Origin: Chryseobacterium sp.
GTDB taxonomy: Bacteria; Bacteroidota; Bacteroidia; Flavobacteriales; Weeksellaceae
Assembly (NCBI RefSeq): GCF_019236175.1
Contig: NZ_JAFAJM010000006.1
Coordinates: forward strand, 124,001 to 188,000
Direction of reading: 5' to 3'
Length of the DNA stretch: 64,000 nucleotides
Shown here: positions 26,597 to 32,799 of the stretch, piece after piece
How positions within the stretch are numbered: position 1 is the first letter of the stretch
How the letters are laid out: the number at the start of each line of letters is the position of its first letter
Notes under the pieces: model-generated
Seen by the model: only the letters and a program-made list of their open reading frames with translations
What the model was told of the DNA's origin: nothing
Database searches by the model: none
Made by a program: the position numbers and the translations under genes

Positions 26597-27191
26597 TATA
26601 GCGTTAATAGGGTTTTCAATGTGGGCTTCTGCACAGATCTCACTGGCAGGTAAAGCCAATTTAATATTCCCTACAGGCTCTCCTTCATGGTCCAATATTA
26701 AAGGAACCGTGAATGATGCTATTTCGGGAACAGGAAAAAATAACGTAGGTTTCAATGTGGGGCTTTCGCTAAAAGTAGGATTGCCTACCTCTTTGTTTGT
26801 AATGCCTGAAATTTATTATACCCACTTCAAAAATGAGTTCACTACGGAGAATACTACTTTTGATGTAAAAAGTAATCGTATTGATGTTCCGGTTCTTTTA
26901 GGCTATAATATTTTAGGAAATATGCTGGGTGTATTTGTAGGTCCTGTCGGAAGTTTTAATTTAAACAAAGACAATACTTATAATGATTTTAAAGAAAATG
27001 CCAAAAACGATTTTACAGTAGGTTATCAGTTTGGAGCACAGCTTGAAATCAAGAAACTTATTGTAAATGCACGTTATGAAGGGGCTTTCAGCAAAGATGA
27101 AAGAAATTTCATCAACAGAGTTTCCGGATCGGAAATCAGGTATGACAACAGACCTAACTTATTTATGCTAGGACTGGGATATAAGTTTTAA
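26580..27191 (+). CDS. outer-membrane beta-barrel protein (porin family)
   Basis: 203 residues. Signal peptide MKKVLSIALIGFSMWASAQ, then a repetitive beta-strand pattern and a C-terminal aromatic strand ending LFMLGLGYKF, the hallmark of small 8-stranded OMP_b-brl barrels. It overlaps the ATPase gene by 17 bases. As the last gene of an MlaE/MlaF-like operon it may serve the outer-membrane end of lipid traffic in the way MlaA does in proteobacteria, but it is not homologous to MlaA by eye, so that is inference from position only. Confidence 0.85.
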   Translation: MKKVLSIALIGFSMWASAQISLAGKANLIFPTGSPSWSNIKGTVNDAISGTGKNNVGFNVGLSLKVGLPTSLFVMPEIYYTHFKNEFTTENTTFDVKSNRIDVPVLLGYNILGNMLGVFVGPVGSFNLNKDNTYNDFKENAKNDFTVGYQFGAQLEIKKLIVNARYEGAFSKDERNFINRVSGSEIRYDNRPNLFMLGLGYKF

Positions 27192-27218
27192 GCTACTATC
27201 GAAAATAACACTATACAA

Positions 27219-27250
27219 AAGAGTCCTCAAATTTAAATTTGAGGACTCTT
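27219..27250. terminator. 32-bp perfect palindrome, bidirectional terminator overlapping a coding end
   Basis: Two perfect 16-base arms, AAGAGTCCTCAAATTT then AAATTTGAGGACTCTT, with no spacer. It separates the beta-barrel gene (+, stop 27191) from the convergent 103-residue gene (-, stop 27233). Its right arm contains the last codons and the stop of the minus-strand gene. T runs flank it on both strands. Confidence 0.88.
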
Positions 27251-27544
27251 ATTTTGATTTTCAATTTCTGCCTGGCGTTTTGCAATTTCAGCAGCTTGTT
27301 TTTCCAGTTCTTCTTTTTCTTTTTGCAGCTGTTTGAATTCTTTTTTCTTCTGCTCTGCCTTCATCGCGCTTCCTTTACTTACATATCCTACCATTCCGCC
27401 AATGATTAAGCCTATTCCCACTCCTGCCATCATTCCCATAACATGAGAAATTTTAATCTGTTCGACCGCAAAATCTGTGGTAAGATAAAAGAGTAAAGCG
27501 GAAACCGCTAAAAGGATAAGTCCGGTAATTGATAAACTCTTCAT
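27233..27544 (-). CDS. small membrane protein with coiled-coil tail, 103 aa
   Basis: Two N-terminal membrane helices (about 5-23 and 33-54, the second Gly-rich GMMAGVGIGLIIGGMVGYV), then a basic KAEQKKKEF start to a 40-residue heptad-rich coiled coil full of Lys, Glu and Gln. This recalls YtxH-like or DUF-type flavobacterial membrane proteins, but no family is certain. Its last four codons and stop lie inside a palindromic terminator. Next gene on the same strand upstream is the M48 protease, with a separate terminator in between, so it is probably monocistronic. Confidence 0.75.
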   Translation of the reverse strand: MKSLSITGLILLAVSALLFYLTTDFAVEQIKISHVMGMMAGVGIGLIIGGMVGYVSKGSAMKAEQKKKEFKQLQKEKEELEKQAAEIAKRQAEIENQNKSPQI

Positions 27545-27571
27545 AATATTGTGTTTAGGTGATTACATTAA

Positions 27572-27610
27572 AAAGCCTTACCAAATTTACTAAAAATTTA
27601 ATAAGGCTTT
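27572..27610 (-). terminator. intrinsic terminator of the M48 protease gene
   Basis: AAAGCCTTA (27572-27580) pairs with TAAGGCTTT (27602-27610). Inner AAATTT/AAATTT bases extend the stem, and the minus strand then reads TTTTTAATG. It lies 26 bases past the stop. Confidence 0.8.
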
Positions 27611-27635
27611 ACTCAAGATTAAAAATTCTATATTA

Positions 27636-28442
27636 TTATATTTTCCCTCCTGCTGCCTTATAATATTCTAAAGCTTTTGGAAGGTCCTTATTAATATCTG
27701 AAATTCTGGTTTCGGGATTCGGGTGAGTAGAAAGGAATTCCGGTTGTCTGCTTCCTGAAGAAGCGCCTTCCATTCTGTTCCAGAATGGGATAGCTGCTCT
27801 AGGATCATATCCTGCCATAGACATCAGATAAAGCCCCATTTCATCAGCTTCTGATTCCTGATTTCTTCCGTATTTTAATAAAGCTACCTGAGAACCGATA
27901 GGATAAACCTTTTGGAAAACTCCTGCCCATTGTGCATTTGAAATTGTTCCTCCAAGGATAGCACCTCCATATTGGGCAACCATAGCCTGAGAAATACGTT
28001 CATTTCCATGCCCTGCCAAAGCATGGGAAACTTCATGCCCCAATACCACAGCAAGTCCGTTATCATCTTTTGTAATAGGGAGAATTCCTGTATATACAGC
28101 TACTTTACCTCCGGGCATACACCACGCATTCAATTCACTGCTTTGAAGAAGATTAAACTCCCAGTTATAACTGGCAAGATCTGCTGAACGCCCTATACTC
28201 TGGTAATATCTTTCTGCAGCATTTTTAATTCTGCTTCCTACATTTGCCACTCTTTTTGCATCTGCCGTACCGGTAATTACTTTACCCTTAGACAATGTCG
28301 TTTTATATTCCTGTGCAGACATTGTTAAAATTTCAGAATTGTTGGCCAGCTGTAACGATGATCTCCCTGTAATAGGGTTTGTTGTACAGGCAACAATCGA
28401 CAGAGCTATAGCTCCCATACCAAATAGATGTGTAACTTTCAT
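27636..28442 (-). CDS. M48 family metalloprotease lipoprotein
   Basis: 268 residues. The lipobox LSIVAC gives a lipidated Cys at about residue 19. Zinc-binding HEVSHALAGHGNERIS (the HExxH motif) sits in the middle and the third ligand Glu in ESEADEMGLYLMSMAGYDP. This is the BepA/LoiP-like periplasmic M48 type that acts in quality control of outer-membrane proteins. The HPNPETRISDINK block near the C-terminus is the usual closing motif. Single gene with its own terminator; the DUF4251 gene is divergent 109 bases away. Confidence 0.93.
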   Translation of the reverse strand: MKVTHLFGMGAIALSIVACTTNPITGRSSLQLANNSEILTMSAQEYKTTLSKGKVITGTADAKRVANVGSRIKNAAERYYQSIGRSADLASYNWEFNLLQSSELNAWCMPGGKVAVYTGILPITKDDNGLAVVLGHEVSHALAGHGNERISQAMVAQYGGAILGGTISNAQWAGVFQKVYPIGSQVALLKYGRNQESEADEMGLYLMSMAGYDPRAAIPFWNRMEGASSGSRQPEFLSTHPNPETRISDINKDLPKALEYYKAAGGKI

Positions 28443-28501
28443 ATTTTGAGTGTTAATAATTCAACCTTAACAATTTTTATTCCAAAATATTCCGGAAAGA
28501 A

Positions 28502-28509
28502 TATATTTG
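28502..28509 (+). promoter_or_regulatory. -7 promoter element of the DUF4251 gene
   Basis: TATATTTG, an exact match to TAnnTTTG, 42 bases before the ATG at 28552. No TTG is found at the usual distance, so only the -7 part is supported. Confidence 0.45.
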
Positions 28510-28551
28510 CATACATTTTGCTGTTTAAATTTAATAATTATTATTTCAATC

Positions 28552-29100
28552 ATGAAAAAGTATATTTCTCTATTATTAATTTCCGGATTTTTGTTCTTTT
28601 TTCAAAGTTGTGCATCTCAAGGCTCACTGGATTCCAAAACAGTGGATACCTTAGTTACTTCACAAGAGTTTACATTCTATGCGCAAAGAGCAAATCCTAC
28701 GAACTATGATGTTATTAATATCATGAATTCGATGCCTAATGCGACAGCTACAAGAATGCTGGACCTGAACGGAAATTATACGATTGATGTGAGTAAAAGC
28801 AATATTGTGGTAGTTCTGCCCTATTTCGGAAGAATATATAACCCAAGCTTTGGAAACCCCGATCAGAATAGCTATCGTTTCACATCAAAAGATTTTACCA
28901 TTAATCAGTCTCAGAATAAAAAAGGAAACTGGACTATAAAGATTAAGACTAATGATATTTCGAATGTCAGCGATATCAATATTGAGGTTTATAAAAACGG
29001 TAAAGCATTTGTTTCTGTAAGAAGCAGTGACAGACAACCGATCACTTATGACGGCTATGTTTCAAAAACTATGGTAAAACAGGATAAAGAAAAACCTTAA
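28552..29100 (+). CDS. DUF4251 domain-containing lipoprotein
   Basis: 182 residues from ATG 28552 (MKKYISLLLISGFLFFFQSC). The upstream extension to 28507 lies in the promoter region. The lipobox FFQSC puts the lipidated Cys at residue 20. The body is the DUF4251 fold: TSQEFTFYAQRANP, then MLDLNGNYTIDVSKSNI, LPYFGRIYNPSFG and the closing SVRSSDRQPITYDGYV. The family is Bacteroidota-specific, surface- or periplasm-facing and of unknown function. Its stop overlaps that of the convergent meaB by 3 bases. Confidence 0.9.
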   Translation: MKKYISLLLISGFLFFFQSCASQGSLDSKTVDTLVTSQEFTFYAQRANPTNYDVINIMNSMPNATATRMLDLNGNYTIDVSKSNIVVVLPYFGRIYNPSFGNPDQNSYRFTSKDFTINQSQNKKGNWTIKIKTNDISNVSDINIEVYKNGKAFVSVRSSDRQPITYDGYVSKTMVKQDKEKP

Positions 29101-30089
29101 CCGTTATATTCTCCTGATAAAAATTTTTCAACAAATAATTTTGCTTCAGTACTTGGATTAGAAACCATTTCTGAAGCATTTTTTTTGTGCATAAAGTAGG
29201 CCTCTTCCATGGAATTGCTTTTTTTCATCAGGGATAAGATATATTCCTGAACCCAGTATTCAAATCGTTTTTCTGCCTGATGAGTACGTACTTCTTCAAA
29301 ACGCCCGTTTTTCTTCTTCAGATCAATAAATCCGGCAATGGACTCATAAATCTCTTTCAGCCCTTCATTGTGTAGTGCTGACCCTAATAAAACAGGAATT
29401 TTCCAGCCTTTCTCTTTAGGCGGAATAAAATCTAAAGCCCGTTTTAATTCCAGTCTTGTATTTTTCGCTTTCTGAAGATTATCCTGATCCACTTTATTGA
29501 TAAAAATAAGATCTACCATTTCCATGATTCCCCGTTTTATTCCCTGAAGTTCATCACCACCGCCAATAATTTTAAGAAATAAGAAAACATCAGTAATATC
29601 GGCAACCAATACTTCAGATTGACCTACACCAACGGTTTCGATCAGAATATAGTCATATCCTGCCGCTTCACAAATCATCATGGTTTCAAAAGTGGTATTG
29701 GCCACTCCTCCTAAAAAACCTGAACTTGGTGAAGGCCTGATAAAAGCATTTTCTTCTTTGGCCAGCTCTTCCATTCTCGTTTTATCCCCCAGAATACTTC
29801 CTTTATTAATGGAAGAACTCGGATCAATAGCAAGAACAGCAACTTTCTTACCTTCAGCAATCGCCAGTCTGCCGAAATTTTCAATAAAAGTAGATTTTCC
29901 TGCACCCGGTACACCGGTCACTCCAATCCTGACAGATTTACCGGTAAGCGGCATAATGTTTTTAAGAAGGTCTTCTGCCTGTACTCTATGCTCGGCCTTT
30001 TTACTTTCAACTAATGTAATAGCTTTAGCAATCAAACGTTTATTGCCTGATTGTATTCCTTCTATTAGCTCTTCTGTAGAAAATTTCAT
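29097..30089 (-). CDS. meaB: methylmalonyl-CoA mutase-associated GTPase MeaB
   Basis: 330 residues from ATG 30089 (MKFSTEELIEGIQSGNKR). The longer frame to 30143 adds a hydrophobic stretch not seen in the family. G1/P-loop GVPGAGKSTFIENFG, then AIDPSSSINKGSILGDKTRM (the ArgK/MeaB-specific block), GVGQSEVLVADITDVFLFL and NKVDQDN (guanine-specificity NKxD). It is the chaperone-GTPase that loads and protects the B12 cofactor of methylmalonyl-CoA mutase, which is encoded about 5 kb away on the same strand (35190-37310). They are not in one operon here. Confidence 0.95.
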   Translation of the reverse strand: MKFSTEELIEGIQSGNKRLIAKAITLVESKKAEHRVQAEDLLKNIMPLTGKSVRIGVTGVPGAGKSTFIENFGRLAIAEGKKVAVLAIDPSSSINKGSILGDKTRMEELAKEENAFIRPSPSSGFLGGVANTTFETMMICEAAGYDYILIETVGVGQSEVLVADITDVFLFLKIIGGGDELQGIKRGIMEMVDLIFINKVDQDNLQKAKNTRLELKRALDFIPPKEKGWKIPVLLGSALHNEGLKEIYESIAGFIDLKKKNGRFEEVRTHQAEKRFEYWVQEYILSLMKKSNSMEEAYFMHKKNASEMVSNPSTEAKLFVEKFLSGEYNG

Positions 30090-30255
30090 TGGCTCAAAAT
30101 TAATAATTAAAAAGGGAATGATCAATAGAGAATTACGGGTCATAAGCTAAGAAAACAGATTACTGCTCTCCCATTATTTAGTTTCCGTTATTCTAATTTT
30201 TATTTCTTCTAAATTAAAACTAGCTTCCGTCAGATCAGCGCCTTAGAGAATTTAT

Positions 30256-30263
30256 TACATTTG
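30256..30263 (+). promoter_or_regulatory. -7 promoter element of the cytochrome pair
   Basis: TACATTTG matches TAnnTTTG, 22 bases before the first cytochrome ATG at 30286. The -33 part is not clear. Confidence 0.45.
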
Positions 30264-30285
30264 TTATATCTCAAAAATAAGAAAA

Positions 30286-30579
30286 ATGAAAAAATTCATC
30301 GCTGCAGCATCATTCACGGCTGTTCTTTTGGTATCCTGTACCCCTAAAGCTTCTACAGCTACTGCTGCTGCAGGATCTTCAACCTCAACGGCAGAAGAAA
30401 TTGCTCAGGGAAAAACAATCTTTGAAAGCTCATGCGGAAGATGTCACAAATTACCGGATCCAACCTCACACAATGCCACACAATGGGTAGGAATTATGAA
30501 TGCAATGGCTCCAAAAGCTAAATTAACTGATGACCAGCATAAATGGGTTTACGATTATATTGTTTCTGTGAAAAAATAA
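30286..30579 (+). CDS. monohaem c-type cytochrome lipoprotein (copy 1)
   Basis: 97 residues. Lipobox LLVSC gives a lipidated Cys18, followed by a Ser/Thr/Ala-rich linker (about 22-38). A minimal cytochrome c domain has the haem site C50-GR-C53-H54 and candidate axial Met in GIMNAMAPKAKL (Met71/Met74). Membrane-tethered small c-type cytochromes shuttle electrons in the periplasm, for example to a terminal oxidase. It is followed 21 bases later by a paralogue with the same plan. It is too small to be a catalytic subunit; donor and acceptor are not indicated. Confidence 0.85.
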   Translation: MKKFIAAASFTAVLLVSCTPKASTATAAAGSSTSTAEEIAQGKTIFESSCGRCHKLPDPTSHNATQWVGIMNAMAPKAKLTDDQHKWVYDYIVSVKK

Positions 30580-30600
30580 TCACCAAATAAAAATAGGGAT

Positions 30601-30888
30601 ATGAAAAAATTAATTTTAAGTAGTATTGCAGGATCAGCACTTCTTCTTTCCTGCGGCCCGAAAAGTACGGCAGTGACCGGTCCAAAATACACTTCAAGTG
30701 CACAGCTGGCTCAGGGAAAAACCATTTTTGAAAATTCCTGTGCTAAATGCCACAAATTACCGGAACCGACTAAACATGACAACCAGGGATGGATCAACAC
30801 ACTGAGCAGAATGGCTCCCAAGGCTAAGCTTAGTGATGATCAGCATCAAATGGTTTATGATTATCTTATTTCTGTCAACAAAAAATAA
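30601..30888 (+). CDS. monohaem c-type cytochrome lipoprotein (copy 2)
   Basis: 95 residues, tandem paralogue of the preceding gene. Lipobox LLLSC (Cys18), haem site C47-AK-C50-H51, axial Met71 in SRMAPKAKLSDDQHQMVYDY. The shared stretches QGKTIFE, CHKLP and MAPKAKL with DDQH show recent local duplication. The linker differs: copy 1 has a longer Ala/Ser/Thr run, copy 2 a shorter one. The stop codon lies inside the hairpin of the following terminator. Confidence 0.85.
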   Translation: MKKLILSSIAGSALLLSCGPKSTAVTGPKYTSSAQLAQGKTIFENSCAKCHKLPEPTKHDNQGWINTLSRMAPKAKLSDDQHQMVYDYLISVNKK

Positions 30889-30915
30889 GCTTTCAAATGA
30901 AAGCTTATTTTTTTT
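30880..30915 (+). terminator. strong terminator of the cytochrome pair, overlapping the stop codon
   Basis: Perfect 15-bp stem AAAAAATAAGCTTTC (30880-30894) / GAAAGCTTATTTTTT (30899-30913) with a 4-base loop. The TAA of cytochrome copy 2 (30886-30888) is inside the left arm. It also faces the convergent operon ending at 30932. Confidence 0.9.
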
Positions 30916-30931
30916 ACATGAATGAAAAGGG

Positions 30932-31450
30932 TTAAAGCGATACGTCTTCAGCTTTTTTTCGGGTTCGTGTTTTAGGCATTTTAGCTTTAATAAACTTTTC
31001 CCTGTCTTCCACAATTTCAAGTGTCGTCCTGCAATAAGTGAATTTTTTTGCTTCTTTAAGATCCTGCAGTGCATTTTTATAATCTTCTTTTCTTTCCGAT
31101 AAAACCGATTTACAACAAAAAATCTCTGATTTATCAATACCCTTGATTCGCAAAGCAAACTCTATAAGTTTCATTGCCTCATCATAATCTTCATTATTTA
31201 AAAGGCAATCTATATAGTATTTGGGTGTATTTACATTGTTTACATTATACAGCATTGCCTCTTCAAAATATTTCTTTGCTGTTTCATAATCCTTTAGGAT
31301 TTCAGAATATACCCTTCCCATCAGACAAAGACTGTCCGCATCTTCAGGTTCGTAGGATAATGCATAATTCAGAGAATCCAGACAATCAGAAAGATTATAT
31401 GGAAAATGGTCTAAAGCCTCGAAATAATATTTATTTTTAGTTAAGGTCAT
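30932..31450 (-). CDS. tetratricopeptide-like repeat protein at the end of the rtcB-prfH operon
   Basis: 172 residues from ATG 31450 (MTLTKNKYYFEALDHFPY), which overlaps the prfH stop by 14 bases. Frames starting at 31471 or 31483 overlap prfH more. The repeats LNYALSYEPEDADSLCLMGR, YFEEAMLYNVNNVNTPKYYI and FALRIKGIDKSEIFCCKSVL are helix-pair units of TPR/SEL1 type (acidic, about 34 residues apart), and the C-terminus is strongly basic (KAKMPKTRTRKKAEDVSL). It probably acts as a protein-protein or protein-RNA adaptor. Its tight coupling to prfH suggests, without proving, a role in the same repair system. Confidence 0.72.
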   Translation of the reverse strand: MTLTKNKYYFEALDHFPYNLSDCLDSLNYALSYEPEDADSLCLMGRVYSEILKDYETAKKYFEEAMLYNVNNVNTPKYYIDCLLNNEDYDEAMKLIEFALRIKGIDKSEIFCCKSVLSERKEDYKNALQDLKEAKKFTYCRTTLEIVEDREKFIKAKMPKTRTRKKAEDVSL

Positions 31451-32135
31451 TTTTATAATTTTTAAGTTCATTTTTAAGGACATTTCTTTGTTTTTTGAAA
31501 GATCTGTCCTGGTAATTCTTTTTAAAATCTGTTCCTGAAAAAGTACGGACAGGATTTCCGCGCTGAACCTGCATATGCTGAGACCATGTTTCCTGCATTT
31601 TTCTCTCCAGCTGTTGAAGATAAACTCCTGTTACTTTTTCTTGTAATCGTAGAACGGATAATTTTTTATTTTCAAGCTGTGATCTTGAATCCTGCACGAA
31701 AACACTTTGTCTGCTGGGAAGATGAGTGGCACGCACTGCCGTATTTACCTTATTGACGTTCTGTCCTCCGCTTCCCTGGCTTCTTGCAGTCTGAAATTGA
31801 ATATCTTTTTCATGAAAATCAATCGTTTTCAGATTTTCAAGTTCAAAAATCCCAATAAACCAGTTACTTCTTTTATGGAGTTTTCTAAACGTACTCTTTC
31901 CAGTCCAGCAGATACTTCCTAACCAGCTCTTTAAAAAGCCGTCCAGCTCTTTTCCTTTCAGAAGTAAGGTTACCGACTTCAGGGTCAGATTTTCATCCCC
32001 GTTTTCGCGGTGAATGATTTCATATTCTATTGTATTCTGTTTTGCTTCTTCAAGAAAGGTCTTCAGCACTTTAGCTACCACCCACTGGCATTCCAAAGGG
32101 CCTCTTCCTGAAGTGATTTGTATTAATTTTTCCAT
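31437..32135 (-). CDS. prfH: peptide chain release factor homologue PrfH
   Basis: 232 residues, shorter than the 361 of RF1 at 41237. It lacks the RF1/RF2 N-terminal domain and keeps the codon-recognition region and the GGQ domain. The catalytic loop reads [18 protein letters not shown] (GGQ at about 123-125). Where RF1/RF2 have P-x-T or S-P-F, it reads CWTGKSTFRKLHKRSNW (about 76-92), the PrfH-type version. This family (release factor H) is found next to an RtcB RNA ligase and has been reported to release stalled ribosomes with a cleaved decoding centre. It begins 2 bases after the nucleotidyltransferase gene. Confidence 0.93.
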   Translation of the reverse strand: MEKLIQITSGRGPLECQWVVAKVLKTFLEEAKQNTIEYEIIHRENGDENLTLKSVTLLLKGKELDGFLKSWLGSICWTGKSTFRKLHKRSNWFIGIFELENLKTIDFHEKDIQFQTARSQGSGGQNVNKVNTAVRATHLPSRQSVFVQDSRSQLENKKLSVLRLQEKVTGVYLQQLERKMQETWSQHMQVQRGNPVRTFSGTDFKKNYQDRSFKKQRNVLKNELKNYKNDLN

Positions 32136-32137
32136 TG

Positions 32138-32683
32138 TTACTTAGGCATTTTGCTTAATTGGGGATGTCCTACAGGATCTGTCCCCTTTTGTAATAAATC
32201 TTTTGCAGCCATCACCGCCCAGCATTTATCACTGGAATGAATATTTCTGTAAAATGAGAGCAGTACATCAGGTTTCACAACCGTAAAACCATAGATTTCA
32301 ATTGTTTTCAAATCATTTCTCTCGAAAAAATCAAAAGTAATTCTGTGAAACTTTCCATAGTCCGATTCCACTGTTTTCTCATATCTGCGGAAATTTTCTT
32401 CACCGGGCAGATGATCATAGCGGGTCCATACTTTCTGAAATCCTTCGTGCTGAAGAATTACCACCGCTTCGGCCACATTTTCTTTTTTTACAAAAACATC
32501 AATATCTTTATGGTCGTGGGCATGCTTATATTCCGTATGTCCGGTTTCAGACATAAAATGCCATGCCCATCCGCCTGATATGATGACTTTATTTTTTAAT
32601 TTTTCTAAAATTTCAAATCCGGACTTAATTCTGAATTCCGGCCATACTTCTCCGTATCTTTTTATAGTATGTGGAGTTCCCAT
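32138..32683 (-). CDS. nucleotidyltransferase-fold protein between rtcB and prfH
   Basis: 181 residues. Motifs of the pol-beta-like nucleotidyltransferase superfamily: ISGGWAWHF (GG at about 37-38) as the helix-capping glycine pair, then D60-I-D62 in HKDIDVFV as the metal-binding acidic pair, and D118 in RITFDFFE as the third carboxylate. A closing KDLLQKG resembles the helix that follows in MNT/AbiEii-type proteins. All three acidic residues are present, so it is predicted active. Substrate unknown. It is placed between an RNA ligase and a release factor with only 2 bases to prfH, so an RNA-directed role is inferred. It could instead be an antibiotic-type nucleotidyltransferase. Confidence 0.8.
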   Translation of the reverse strand: MGTPHTIKRYGEVWPEFRIKSGFEILEKLKNKVIISGGWAWHFMSETGHTEYKHAHDHKDIDVFVKKENVAEAVVILQHEGFQKVWTRYDHLPGEENFRRYEKTVESDYGKFHRITFDFFERNDLKTIEIYGFTVVKPDVLLSFYRNIHSSDKCWAVMAAKDLLQKGTDPVGHPQLSKMPK

Positions 32684-32713
32684 TTGTTTAAATTTTTGAC
32701 TTTAGTGTTAAAG

Positions 32714-32787
32714 GTTTATAGTTGACAGATAAGCATTCATTGGATTTTATCTGATCCGTAAAATAGTATTCATTGCCAACTATAAAC
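32714..32787. repeat. nested inverted repeats between the nucleotidyltransferase gene and rtcB
   Basis: Outer arms GTTTATAGTTG (32714-32724) and CAACTATAAAC (32777-32787) match perfectly over 11 bp. Inside them CAGATAA (32726-32732) and TTATCTG (32747-32753) form a second 7-bp stem. The whole fills the 116-base gap inside an otherwise tightly packed operon. It could be a processing site, an attenuator, or a small palindromic repeat; no T-tract marks it as a terminator. Confidence 0.6.
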
Positions 32788-32799
32788 AATCCGCTCAGT

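Noticed and set aside
29680..30150. Long plus-strand frame opposite meaB (156 codons)
   Set aside because: It is the shadow of a conserved GTPase gene; its composition (Ser/Leu-rich) is that of an antisense frame.
30757..31158. Overlapping 133-codon frame on the minus strand in the cytochrome/TPR region
   Set aside because: It lies in another frame over the TPR gene and the convergent cytochrome end, has no coherent composition, and crosses the terminator.
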